Below, one piece after another: positions 1 through 8,467 of a stretch of 40,455 bases of DNA. The notes beneath the pieces are model-generated. The model searched no databases and was not told where the DNA came from. It saw only the letters and a program-made list of their open reading frames with translations. The stretch comes from RUG11237 sp964450185 (GTDB lineage Bacteria > Bacillota > Clostridia > Lachnospirales > Lachnospiraceae). Made by a program: the position numbers and the translations under genes. The first letter of the stretch is position 1; each line of letters begins with the position of its first letter. The stretch is taken from contig CAYVCL010000018.1 in the NCBI GenBank assembly GCA_964450185.1, positions 1-40,455 on the forward strand. Direction: 5' to 3'.

Positions 1-42
1 TTTTTTCACATCTGTTCTATATAGTATGTTTTCTTATCTAAA

Positions 43-418
43 TGACATTGGACGCCCATAAGACCTTAGCACATCTTCGCCGGAAGACATGGGGTATGTT
101 TAATGTCTTCCGGCGAAGATGTGCTAAGGTCTTATGGGCTGTGCACTGGTCACCGCTACAATAGTCCGCGGCACAACTTAGAGTGTTAGAAGGAGTTGCT
201 TAGGGAGGTTCTTGCGGTTGCCGTATACAGCCCATGATAGGGACAGAATCTTCCTGTGCAGGCAGTCAGGAAACGCTTTTAGCGAAAGTGAAATCCAGTT
301 TTTAGCAAGCACTTAGTGAGGAGCCCCTCCAGCGACGAACTTAGTGTGGCTTAAAACTTAGTTCACTGGAGCGTTGTTTCCGCCTGCTTAGGAAACTTCT
401 GTGCCTGTCATGGGCGTA
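43..418. repeat. Large cross-shaped inverted-repeat element A
   Basis: This fills most of the gene-free first 459 bases. Arm H1 is a perfect 37-bp inverted repeat (54-90 with 103-139, 12-nt loop). Arm H2 is an imperfect inverted repeat from 230 to 415 with its own central hairpin around 325-375. Between them the spacer is bounded by GGGCTGTGCAC (136-146) and GTATACAGCCC (223-233), which are near-complementary. The outer ends are GGACG (50-54) and CGTAC (415-419). Together the four stems can fold as a four-way junction. No protein is encoded. The right end lies about 42 bp beyond the stop of the transglutaminase gene, so it may also act as that operon's 3' structure. Element B has the same architecture and end sequences. 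Identity as a mobile (MITE-like) repeat or an RNA is inference. Confidence 0.85.
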
Positions 419-459
419 CTGACCACCACCTACTACACTTTCGAAGTTCTCCCTCCAAA

Positions 460-2856
460 TCACTTTTTGCCCAATAAAATCCTCCACCAATCTTTCAGTT
501 TTAACTGCCCTGTCATTTTCTTTCTGAGCATTAAAAGCTGCTGTCTGACTTCTAAAAGGATTGTCTGTTCTATTTCTTCTTTAGAGTAACTGATTTCTTC
601 TATTGGAGAAGCCAATGCTAATGTAGCACTTTCTTCCAGATAAAATTTTTCCTGCATCCAGACAAGTTGTTCTCTGTGGGAACAACATTGGTTAAATTGA
701 GGATCTAAACGCCTTAACATATCGCATAATCTCTCGTATTCCACAATAACGCGTTCTCTACTATCTTTTGTTCTGACATAGTACATTCTTCGGGCTATTT
801 TTAAGAGGTAGATTAGCAGAAGGATACTAAAGAAAGCCACTGCGACTATGGCAATTTTCTTGCCATCGATATCGATTTTCACGTTTCCTTGGGTATCCTG
901 CCCTCCTTCGTTGGGAGCTGGTGCCTCGGTTTCTTGGAATATATTTCTTAAAAAGTCCCAGAAATTGTTTTCTTCTTGTATATCTTCGCTGGAACTTGGA
1001 GTTACTTCTATGGGAATCCAGCCAAAGTTTTCATCAAATACTTCTACCCATGCATGCGCCGATGCATCCGATACTTCAACCTCCATTACAGCAGTTTCTC
1101 CTAATGGAGAATAGCCCTGATAATAATCCTCATAATTTTCTTCTGTTATAGCACCTTCCAAAACTTGTCCATAACCTACTGCATATCCCTCTACGTATCT
1201 TGCAGGAATTCCCATATACCTGAAAATCAACACTGCGGAAGATGCAAAATGAGCACAATATCCCTTTCTGCTTTTTGTAAGGAAATAATTAATCACATCT
1301 TCGTTTCTTGGAACTGCTCCGGGTCTTACGGTATATGGAATGTTTTCTTCAAAATAGTCTACCACCTGTTCTATGATTTCTTCCTGACTTCCATGTAAAT
1401 TCATTTCCTTACATATATCAGCCACAACCTCTTTATTTTTCTCTGGCACATCCAGATAAATTCTATCGGGCTGCTGTCTTTTTTCTTGAATATCAGGCTC
1501 TGAAACCAAGGGATAATAGGTATATTCCACAGTCTTTCCTACTCTTATTCCCTGATGCCATTGAGCATAATGACTGTAATCCTCCAATAATGTGTAATAT
1601 GGATAATATAAAAATTCAGTATCCGCATCCACATTCTTTATGCTGATTTTTCCTTTTGCAAGACTGTTGTCAGCTTCTTTTGACAATTCGTCAAGAAGTA
1701 TCGCTTCTTCATACATGGCTTCATTTTTAACTTTTGCTTCTTCTGGTTTTTCATCTGCCGCTAACTGCAAAAAATCCGTTTCACTTTCCCACTGATTGTC
1801 ACCATATACAGTCCCTGTATATGCTTTCAGATAAAGAGTATTCATGCTATACGGTGCAAATTTAATCACCAGATCCGTTTCATAATCCGGTCGCACGGAA
1901 GCAGCCCGTCCTAGTTGCCCCTTTCCCATTCCCCCGGTAGCATCCTTTTCAAATATACTCTCAAAACCAAACTGCCAAATATCCTGCACATAGGCATCCA
2001 TTGTCGTTTTTACGGAACTGGCTGAAACCCTTTGATGAAATGTGCTCTGTGGCACTAATAAATTCACACATAAAATACCGATGGCAGCCATTGCAACCAT
2101 ATAACCTATAGTCTGCATCCATATTTCCGGTGATTGTTGATAGGAAATGTGAACCGGCACAGCTTTCCTTTTTTCTCGAAAACGTTTTCTCTTTAAAAAT
2201 GCTTTCGAAGGATTTCCCGCTTTGGCTATCACTGCACAGCCTAACCCAGCCATAATACATAGGACATATCCAAGTCCCGGTTCTTCCTCTAAATACACCG
2301 GCAAAAAATAGACTAATATGCTCATGGACACCAGATGAAACAATTTGATTTTACGAATCACGGAAATGTTCATAAGCAATGCATCCACAATCCCTATAAA
2401 ACACGCCATCATGGTCACGGTTACATAACGATTGGTCACATATTCCGAATACTCATTTACACCCTTTTGTTGAAAATAATCGGCAATCGTCAATATCATT
2501 TCATTGATTAAAGCATAAAATCCACTATTAATATAATTTCTATATCTTACCGCCCAAGCCACAAACAGAACAAAGAATAGCAAATATCCCAGATTTCTTG
2601 CAACGGGCTTTATATAAATCACACTAAAAAATAAGGACATCAGAAGTATCACACCTGCAAAAGCCATGATATTATATTCTAAATGAAAGGCTGACAAAAA
2701 ACCGCCCACAGAGCCAAAAACCAGTAAAAACACAATCAGTCCTCTTGCAAGCAATGGAATTATAGGGGGCTTGTCCGTATATTTCATGTCATAAAGAAAC
2801 ATTCCGTTTCCAAGCTGTTCTGGCTTTTTTGTTTCCTTTTTCTTGTTTTTCCCCAC
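460..2856 (-). CDS. Transglutaminase-like membrane protein (TgpA/YebA type)
   Basis: Last gene of a MoxR / DUF58 / transglutaminase operon. The 798-residue protein has about six or seven membrane segments in residues 35-270, a long extracytoplasmic region, a transglutaminase core at about 480-625, and a further membrane helix at about 667-686 before a cytoplasmic tail. The catalytic Cys lies in GYCAHF (C533) and the His in SAHAWVEVF (H601). The third position, usually Asp in a D-x-TP motif, is Glu here (IEVTP, E617). The start is GTG at 2856, preceded by a GGAGGAGG ribosome binding site, 3 nt after the DUF58 stop. The family is known from this conserved three-gene locus, but its substrate is unknown; a role in envelope or extracellular protein processing is inferred. 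Confidence 0.92.
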   Translation of the reverse strand: MGKNKKKETKKPEQLGNGMFLYDMKYTDKPPIIPLLARGLIVFLLVFGSVGGFLSAFHLEYNIMAFAGVILLMSLFFSVIYIKPVARNLGYLLFFVLFVAWAVRYRNYINSGFYALINEMILTIADYFQQKGVNEYSEYVTNRYVTVTMMACFIGIVDALLMNISVIRKIKLFHLVSMSILVYFLPVYLEEEPGLGYVLCIMAGLGCAVIAKAGNPSKAFLKRKRFREKRKAVPVHISYQQSPEIWMQTIGYMVAMAAIGILCVNLLVPQSTFHQRVSASSVKTTMDAYVQDIWQFGFESIFEKDATGGMGKGQLGRAASVRPDYETDLVIKFAPYSMNTLYLKAYTGTVYGDNQWESETDFLQLAADEKPEEAKVKNEAMYEEAILLDELSKEADNSLAKGKISIKNVDADTEFLYYPYYTLLEDYSHYAQWHQGIRVGKTVEYTYYPLVSEPDIQEKRQQPDRIYLDVPEKNKEVVADICKEMNLHGSQEEIIEQVVDYFEENIPYTVRPGAVPRNEDVINYFLTKSRKGYCAHFASSAVLIFRYMGIPARYVEGYAVGYGQVLEGAITEENYEDYYQGYSPLGETAVMEVEVSDASAHAWVEVFDENFGWIPIEVTPSSSEDIQEENNFWDFLRNIFQETEAPAPNEGGQDTQGNVKIDIDGKKIAIVAVAFFSILLLIYLLKIARRMYYVRTKDSRERVIVEYERLCDMLRRLDPQFNQCCSHREQLVWMQEKFYLEESATLALASPIEEISYSKEEIEQTILLEVRQQLLMLRKKMTGQLKLKDWWRILLGKK

Positions 2857-2859
2857 ACA

Positions 2860-3963
2860 CTATTCCTCCTCCCATTTTGCAATTACACCTAATGCGCCTT
2901 TCGCAATTATTTTGTACTCTAAGATATTTTCATTTTTGCCAATCCACACATAGCTTTCGCTCCTGAGATTTTTGGATTTCCAATGATTTTCCAATAAGAA
3001 ATTATCCTCATAAACTTGTGCTTCTAAAAGCTGCTCTATTGCTCCTGAAATATCCTTTGTTGTCAGAATCTCTTTATGACAGATTTGATTTGTTCTTTTG
3101 TTCCACCAAAACAGTTCAAAACTCATTTCCTGTGCCAAGAAATTCTTCATCACACCGGTTGCCAATTCCAAGATTTCTTCCATCGTGTCGTGACCTTCCT
3201 CCGTCACATCTCCTGCAAGCTCAAGCAGAATAATTTGTCTGCTGTCCGACCGGCTTACATGTTCTTTTACCATAAGCACTTCTTTTTTGGCTGACAATTT
3301 CCAGTGAATATCTCTCATTCTATCGCCGGGAATATACTCTCTGATATCACTAACCTCTATAAAATCGCTTCCCTTTTGAGTGCTTTCATTGTGATTTCTA
3401 TGCAGAATTCTTGTCCCCAACCCCTGCTGTCTTTCCATCTTCTTTTGCCAATCCATCTGCGTGGGATAAATATAAAAAATATCTTCTTTTTTTCTTTCCT
3501 GCTTTTGTTTCCACTCAGCAATTCCTAATAGCCCCAAAATGTTCACTTCTTCTAAAACAACTCTTATTTTTCCACAGTTTTGAAACTCTATCGGCAAGAA
3601 TACCTTGCCTTTCTGTTTTCCATATACCGGAATATGAAAAAATACTTCCGAACTTTCCCCATAAAACTCATTGCATAGCTTTACCTTTAAGGTAACATTG
3701 GCACTGAAAAACAAGGTAGAATTCTGCACTTCCACAGCAATACCGGCTTTGTTCTTTTTTATCATTGCTTCTTTCGGAAGTCGTAAATGAATCGCCAGAT
3801 TTTTGCCTAAAAATTGCAGTGAAACCATATCATAAATTCCTAAACATACCAAAAAGACAAATATTACCCCCAAAAAGTAATTTGGAAATACTGTAAAAAT
3901 CCCTCCAAAAAAACATAAAAGTAACAGATAGCTTATGGCATTTCTAACCTTTTTCATTCGCAT
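2860..3963 (-). CDS. DUF58 (VWA-like) protein
   Basis: 367 residues with two N-terminal hydrophobic segments (about 9-26 and 29-46), then a cytoplasmic or membrane-associated DUF58 domain. The family signature is clear: REYIPGD at 208-214 followed by RDIHWKLSAKK at 217-227. DUF58 proteins resemble von Willebrand A domains and are usually encoded with MoxR ATPases, which are thought to remodel or activate them. Here the gene starts 2 nt after the MoxR stop and ends 3 nt before the transglutaminase start, so all three are translated from one message. The exact role is not established; partnership with the neighbouring MoxR is inferred from context. Confidence 0.92.
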   Translation of the reverse strand: MRMKKVRNAISYLLLLCFFGGIFTVFPNYFLGVIFVFLVCLGIYDMVSLQFLGKNLAIHLRLPKEAMIKKNKAGIAVEVQNSTLFFSANVTLKVKLCNEFYGESSEVFFHIPVYGKQKGKVFLPIEFQNCGKIRVVLEEVNILGLLGIAEWKQKQERKKEDIFYIYPTQMDWQKKMERQQGLGTRILHRNHNESTQKGSDFIEVSDIREYIPGDRMRDIHWKLSAKKEVLMVKEHVSRSDSRQIILLELAGDVTEEGHDTMEEILELATGVMKNFLAQEMSFELFWWNKRTNQICHKEILTTKDISGAIEQLLEAQVYEDNFLLENHWKSKNLRSESYVWIGKNENILEYKIIAKGALGVIAKWEEE

Positions 3964-3965
3964 CT

Positions 3966-4892
3966 CTATGTCCTCGGTACTTTGATTTCTTTTAACACTT
4001 CCATTAAAGCTTCTTTCTCATTCATTCCCGAAGCTCTTGCCATGGAACTCAAAATAACTCTATGGCCAAACACATCCCCCAGCACTTCCTTAATTTCCTC
4101 AGGAGTTACACAGGTTTTTCCTTTGATATACGCCATGGCTTTCGCCATTCTAAGCAATGCGATGCTTCCTCTCGGACTGACACCCGCATAAAAGTACTCG
4201 CTTTCTCTGGTCTTTTCTACAATATCCACAATATATTCATAAATGGAATCGTGTACATACAATTCATTCACTTGCTTTTTTACTTTTAACAGATTCTCTG
4301 CATCCATAGTTTCCTTCAAACTACTTAAAGGAGCACTGGCATTCCCTTTTAATATATCTATGGCATCTTCATGAGAAGGATAACCCATGGTAAGACAAAT
4401 CATAAATCGGTCTAACTGGGATTCCGGCAATAACTGAGTTCCGGAAGAGCCTACCGGGTTTTCTGTAGCAATTACAATGAACGGCTCTGGCAATTTTCTT
4501 GTGATTCCATCCACCGTCACATTTCCTTCTTCCATAACCTCCAATAAGGCTGACTGGGTTTTTGGAGAAGTTCGATTGATTTCATCTGCCAGAAACAAAT
4601 TGCACATAACTGCCCCTTCTTTAAATTCGAACTCTTTGGTTGCATTATTATACATAGAAAATCCCAACAAATCACTTGGAAGAACATCCGGAGTAAACTG
4701 GACTCTCTTGTATTTTAAATCCAATGTTTTTGCAATACTCATAGCCAGAGTTGTCTTTCCTACTCCGGGTATATCTTCTAACAGTACATGTCCTCCCGCG
4801 AAAATCGCTGCCAGTACTTTTAAAATGGCATCGTCTTTTCCTCTGACCGCCTTGCTGATTTCTGTTTTTACTGCTTCTATATGTCGCTGCAT
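3966..4892 (-). CDS. MoxR family AAA+ ATPase
   Basis: 308-residue AAA+ ATPase of the MoxR family. It has a Walker A motif GVGKTT at 43-48, Walker B LFLADE at 99-104, and the NRTSPKTQSALLEVMEE segment typical of MoxR. The length is normal. It starts with ATG at 4892 behind GGGGGA, and heads the operon with DUF58 and transglutaminase genes. MoxR proteins act as chaperone-like ATPases for assembly or activation of partner proteins, often VWA or DUF58 domain proteins. A good promoter lies upstream (4928-4955). Confidence 0.95.
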   Translation of the reverse strand: MQRHIEAVKTEISKAVRGKDDAILKVLAAIFAGGHVLLEDIPGVGKTTLAMSIAKTLDLKYKRVQFTPDVLPSDLLGFSMYNNATKEFEFKEGAVMCNLFLADEINRTSPKTQSALLEVMEEGNVTVDGITRKLPEPFIVIATENPVGSSGTQLLPESQLDRFMICLTMGYPSHEDAIDILKGNASAPLSSLKETMDAENLLKVKKQVNELYVHDSIYEYIVDIVEKTRESEYFYAGVSPRGSIALLRMAKAMAYIKGKTCVTPEEIKEVLGDVFGHRVILSSMARASGMNEKEALMEVLKEIKVPRT

Positions 4893-4927
4893 TTTATTCC
4901 CCCAATATTTTTTATTATTTTTCTTTT

Positions 4928-4955
4928 ATTTTACTATATGTACCAAAGAAGTCAA
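4928..4955 (-). promoter_or_regulatory. Promoter of the moxR operon
   Basis: On the minus strand, TTGACT (4950-4955) is followed after 16 nt by TAAAAT (4928-4933), a good SigA-type promoter about 35 nt before the MoxR start. It faces a TATAAT box (4982-4987) serving the DUF4474 gene on the other strand, so this is a compact divergent promoter region. Confidence 0.6.
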
Positions 4956-4981
4956 ATCACTTTTTCCCATCCCTTTCATAC

Positions 4982-4987
4982 TATAAT
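4982..4987 (+). promoter_or_regulatory. Probable -10 box of the DUF4474 gene
   Basis: A perfect TATAAT lies 25 nt before the start of the DUF4474 gene. No good -35 is seen at the usual spacing (only a T-rich stretch near 4960), so the call rests on the -10 and its position before a clear ribosome binding site (AAGGAG at 5001). Confidence 0.4.
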
Positions 4988-5012
4988 AGTAACCACCTTC
5001 AAGGAGCCCGCC

Positions 5013-5906
5013 ATGTACTATTTTTTTGGTTTTCTACTTCTGTTCGTTCTTTGCAATATGCTCTTTTTCCACTGCAGAAAACGGAAGATACGAAAGAAAA
5101 TATGTGACATGAACACCGCTGAAAAATGTGAGAAACTCTCTGAGATTATTGAACCACTTGGGTACTGCTATGATGTGAAGCAGGATGTTTTTTCTACTAC
5201 ACTGGATGCTTGGCAAAGGAATTTTGGATATACGGAAAGCTATAATTATTATGCGCCACATTTTAATATGATATTTGATTATGAACCAATCTATTTTGAT
5301 TATCAGGATAAAACATGGCTGATTGAGTTGTGGAAAGGGCAATATGGGATTAATACCGGTGCTGAAGTGGGAATTTATTACAGCGACTCTTACGTTCCGC
5401 CTACACTGCGGGAACATACCTTGTTTCATTGTGTGAAGGATAGGGATATGCTTCCTATGACTTTACATTTATTTCAGGAGGATGACAGTATTGCCATGTT
5501 ACGGAAGCGTCACTGGTGGCTTACTATCTTTTCTATGGGTGTTTACAATGAGCCTGCCGACCTTTCCGCAAATGTGAGCATAACCTTTCCTACCGAGGGC
5601 ATGATGAATGCATTTATAGAAGCGCTAAACAAAAAAGGATATCACAAAAACGATATCTGCGTCTGTGGGCTGACGGTAATTTTTATATATCGCTCCTGCT
5701 CCACTTGCAAAGCCCCACTGTTTCGCCGCCTTTTATGTAGATATGCTCAATGGAAAAACCGCATCTTTTGTAAACTCTTTCTCTGGGTAACCAAGCCTTT
5801 TTCCTCTTCTCTTGACAGAGCCCTTTGTTTATACTACTATCTTCCATTTGCTTTCCGCCGTCTGCTTACCATCAAACGGTACAAAACCACACGGAAGCGT
5901 TACTAA
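5013..5906 (+). CDS. DUF4474 domain protein, membrane-anchored
   Basis: 297 residues from the ATG at 5013, chosen because AAGGAG lies 7 nt upstream; an in-frame ATG at 4881 would add 44 residues overlapping the divergent promoter and lacks a binding site. One N-terminal membrane helix (about 1-18) and a basic stretch precede a globular domain with GQYGINTGAEVGIYY at about 110-124, which I recognise as DUF4474, a clostridial family of unknown function. The C-terminal third is rich in Arg, Cys and aromatic residues, with a hydrophobic stretch. The metallophosphoesterase follows 3 nt later, so the two are co-translated and probably act together. Confidence 0.82.
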   Translation: MYYFFGFLLLFVLCNMLFFHCRKRKIRKKICDMNTAEKCEKLSEIIEPLGYCYDVKQDVFSTTLDAWQRNFGYTESYNYYAPHFNMIFDYEPIYFDYQDKTWLIELWKGQYGINTGAEVGIYYSDSYVPPTLREHTLFHCVKDRDMLPMTLHLFQEDDSIAMLRKRHWWLTIFSMGVYNEPADLSANVSITFPTEGMMNAFIEALNKKGYHKNDICVCGLTVIFIYRSCSTCKAPLFRRLLCRYAQWKNRIFCKLFLWVTKPFSSSLDRALCLYYYLPFAFRRLLTIKRYKTTRKRY

Positions 5907-5909
5907 ATT

Positions 5910-6749
5910 ATGGGCTATCAAAAAAGACTTTCCAAAGCCTTTCTAAAGGCACAGGTTTTGCCGCTATGCCCCAACTCTCGTCTGGTACTTATCAGCGACT
6001 GTCATAGAGGATGTGGAAATTCCAATGATAACTTTCTGAAAAATCAGCATTTATACTTTTACGCTTTATCCTACTATTTTGATAGGGGATACACTTATGT
6101 GGAGTTAGGCGATGGCGATGAATTATGGGAAAATCGAAATTTTAGCGATATTCTTGAAATTCATGGCAACGTATTCTGGCTGTTTGAATGTTTTCACAAA
6201 CAAAATCGCATTTATATGATTTATGGAAATCATGACATGGAAAAAAAGTATCATTCCTGTCCCTTGCAAGTTCCCTGCCAAGAAGCCTTAATTTTAAAGG
6301 ATTGCTGCACTTCACATTACTTTTATTTAACCCATGGACATCAGGCAGATACTTTAAATTCTACGTTTTGGAAATTATCACGTTTTTTGGTTCGGTATCT
6401 TTGGAAACCTTTAGAAGAATTTGGCGTACTAGACCCTACCAGTGCCGCCAAAAATCATTCCGTAAAAGAAACCACCGAAAAACGTCTGGAACACTGGGCA
6501 AAAAAGCAAAACATCACTTTGATTGCCGGACATACACACCGTTCTGTGCTGGATGTAAACCATCCCCATTATATTAACACCGGAAGCTGTGTACACCCCC
6601 GCTGCATTACCTGCATTGAAATTGCAAACAATTCTCTTTCGCTGGTAAAATGGTCCATGGAAGCTAAATCAGATGCCACCCTTTATGTGGCACGTAAAGT
6701 ACTTAACGGCCCCATACCGTTACAAGAATTTTATTCTTCAACACCTTGA
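5910..6749 (+). CDS. Calcineurin-like metallophosphoesterase
   Basis: 279 residues with the complete set of dinuclear-metal motifs: SDCH (29-32), GDGDE (67-71), GNHD (106-109), THGHQ (141-145) and GHTH (207-210). This should be an active phosphoesterase; the order and spacing resemble UDP-2,3-diacylglucosamine hydrolase-like and other small phosphoesterases, but the substrate cannot be read from the sequence. No signal peptide is seen, so it is probably cytoplasmic. It starts 3 nt after the DUF4474 stop and ends in a strong bidirectional terminator shared with the convergent transporter gene. Confidence 0.9.
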   Translation: MGYQKRLSKAFLKAQVLPLCPNSRLVLISDCHRGCGNSNDNFLKNQHLYFYALSYYFDRGYTYVELGDGDELWENRNFSDILEIHGNVFWLFECFHKQNRIYMIYGNHDMEKKYHSCPLQVPCQEALILKDCCTSHYFYLTHGHQADTLNSTFWKLSRFLVRYLWKPLEEFGVLDPTSAAKNHSVKETTEKRLEHWAKKQNITLIAGHTHRSVLDVNHPHYINTGSCVHPRCITCIEIANNSLSLVKWSMEAKSDATLYVARKVLNGPIPLQEFYSSTP

Positions 6750-6758
6750 ATTATTACA

Positions 6759-6788
6759 AAAAGCCACAGATTTACGTCTGTGGCTTTT
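6759..6788. terminator. Bidirectional intrinsic terminator
   Basis: A perfect 12-bp stem (6759-6770 with 6777-6788) with a 6-nt loop and A/T tracts at both ends. It lies between the convergent phosphoesterase (+) and EamA transporter (-); the stop codon of the latter is in the loop. Confidence 0.9.
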
Positions 6789-7638
6789 CCTGACTGCCCT
6801 TCCATTTTATAATGGCAGCAACTAAAATAGTTCCATATCCAATTATGCTATACACATCCGGAATCTGGTCTAACACCAAGAATCCCAAAATAGCGGCAAA
6901 AATAATCTGGGAGTAGTCAAATACGGATATTTCTTTTGCCGGTGCTTTGGTATAAGCGGTAGTAATGCATACCTGCCCTCCGGTGGCGGCTACGCCTGCC
7001 AACAGCAACACAATCCACTGATAAGGTGTCATCGGTGTAAAATGCAGTAACAGATTCGGCAGCAGTATTACGCTAGAAAAGGCGGAGAAAAAGGCTACGA
7101 TTACCATGCCATTTACTCCCCGTTGCCCTAGTTTTCGCACGTAAGTGTAGGCTAACCCTGCACAGGCACCTCCAAACATTCCAATTAAGCCGGGAACAAA
7201 TTCCATTCCCATAGATGGTTTTATCACAAATAATGCCCCTACAAAGGCAAGCATTAAAATTCCCCACTCCTTAGCTCCTGCAATCTCTTTTAAAATAATA
7301 GTAGAAAAAATGATGGCAAAAAAAGGGGATAATTTATTTAACAGTGAGGCATCCGAAATCGTCAAATGGTCTACTGCATAGAAATTACATATAATTCCGA
7401 GTAAACCTGCTGTAGAGCGAATCAGCAAATATTTTAAATTTCCTTTGCCTAGCTGAAATTTCACCTGATTCTTATGCAACATCACAACTGCTGCAAAAGC
7501 CGCTACAGTATTTCGAAAAAAGCACTTCTGAAAGGTAGGCACCTCTCCTGCCAGTCTGACAAACAAATTCATCAGTGCAAAGAAAAAGGCTGCTCCTATA
7601 ATATACATAATTCCTTGGGCTTTTTGATTCATTTTCAT
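6772..7638 (-). CDS. EamA/DMT-family transporter
   Basis: 288 residues, almost entirely membrane: about ten helices in two similar halves, as expected for the drug/metabolite transporter superfamily (EamA domains at about 10-140 and 150-280). The start ATG at 7638 follows an AGGAG site. It is a single-gene unit, convergent with the phosphoesterase gene and divergent from the response regulator at 7796. Family members export amino acids, metabolites or drugs; the substrate here is unknown. Confidence 0.9.
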   Translation of the reverse strand: MKMNQKAQGIMYIIGAAFFFALMNLFVRLAGEVPTFQKCFFRNTVAAFAAVVMLHKNQVKFQLGKGNLKYLLIRSTAGLLGIICNFYAVDHLTISDASLLNKLSPFFAIIFSTIILKEIAGAKEWGILMLAFVGALFVIKPSMGMEFVPGLIGMFGGACAGLAYTYVRKLGQRGVNGMVIVAFFSAFSSVILLPNLLLHFTPMTPYQWIVLLLAGVAATGGQVCITTAYTKAPAKEISVFDYSQIIFAAILGFLVLDQIPDVYSIIGYGTILVAAIIKWKGSQEKPQT

Positions 7639-7712
7639 ATAAACGCTCCTTTTTACTACATGTCTGCCTGAATTTTATCCCTTAAAAAAAGCATTGTCAA
7701 GAGTGCTGTAAA

Positions 7713-7741
7713 TTGAAACTCTTTCCATTTTGTGGTAAAGT
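7713..7741 (+). promoter_or_regulatory. Promoter of the two-component genes
   Basis: TTGAAA (7713-7718), 17-nt spacer, TAAAGT (7736-7741), about 48 nt before the response regulator start. The leader contains a small hairpin (CCTGT...ACAGG near 7751-7765). Confidence 0.6.
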
Positions 7742-7795
7742 AGTAAAGACCTGTCGCAAAAACAGGAGATTATATTTATTAGGAGAGATTTTATT

Positions 7796-8467
7796 ATGTA
7801 TCGAATTTTAATTGTGGAGGATGATTTCGTGATTGCCAAATCCATTGCAAACCATCTCTCCACTTGGAATTACAAAACAGAGCATGTGCAGGATTTCCAG
7901 ACTGTTTTAGAGCAGTTTCAGAACTTCCAACCGGATTTAGTACTGATGGACATTAATCTTCCTTTTTATAATGGATTCCACTGGTGCAGTGAAATCCGCA
8001 AGCTTTCCAATGTTCCTCTTATCTTTTTATCTTCCGTTTCAGACAACATGAATATTGTAATGGCTATGAATATGGGCGGGGACGAATACATCGAAAAGCC
8101 TTTTGACATCCATGTGCTTACTGCCAAAATTCAGGCTCTGCTACGCCGCACCTATGCCTTAAATGAACAGAAAAAGGTATTAAATTATCAGGAGCTTTCT
8201 CTAAATTTAAACGACAGTACCGTTACCTGCAAAAACGAAAAACTGCCTCTTTCCAGAAATGAATATTTGATTTTGCAGCTTTTATTGGAAAACTGCGGAA
8301 AAATCGTATCTCGTGATGACCTTATGACCTGTCTTTGGGGAAATGATGAATTTATCGATGACAACACATTGACCGTAAACGTCACCAGAGTGCGAAAAAA
8401 GCTAGAGCAGGCTGGCTGCGTAGATTATATTAAGACTAAGAAAGGATTAGGTTATATACTGGGATGA
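7796..8467 (+). CDS. OmpR-family response regulator (BceR type)
   Basis: 223 residues: receiver domain 1-115 with acidic pocket EDD at 8-10, phospho-acceptor D52 in LVLMDINLP, and conserved K101 in EKPFD; winged-helix DNA-binding domain at about 128-222. It starts at ATG 7796 behind AGGAGAG and overlaps the kinase by 4 nt (ATGA), so translation is coupled. Together with the short kinase and the ABC transporter downstream this is a Bce-like system, in which the regulator activates the transporter promoter on exposure to peptide antibiotics. A likely binding site lies at 9478-9514. Confidence 0.95.
   Translation: MYRILIVEDDFVIAKSIANHLSTWNYKTEHVQDFQTVLEQFQNFQPDLVLMDINLPFYNGFHWCSEIRKLSNVPLIFLSSVSDNMNIVMAMNMGGDEYIEKPFDIHVLTAKIQALLRRTYALNEQKKVLNYQELSLNLNDSTVTCKNEKLPLSRNEYLILQLLLENCGKIVSRDDLMTCLWGNDEFIDDNTLTVNVTRVRKKLEQAGCVDYIKTKKGLGYILG

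Noticed and set aside
43..418. CRISPR array or attC/integron site
   Set aside because: Repeats are inverted rather than evenly spaced direct repeats, and no integrase or cas gene is near.
4477..4986. 169-residue frame antisense to moxR
   Set aside because: Shadow of a conserved MoxR gene; no ribosome binding site.
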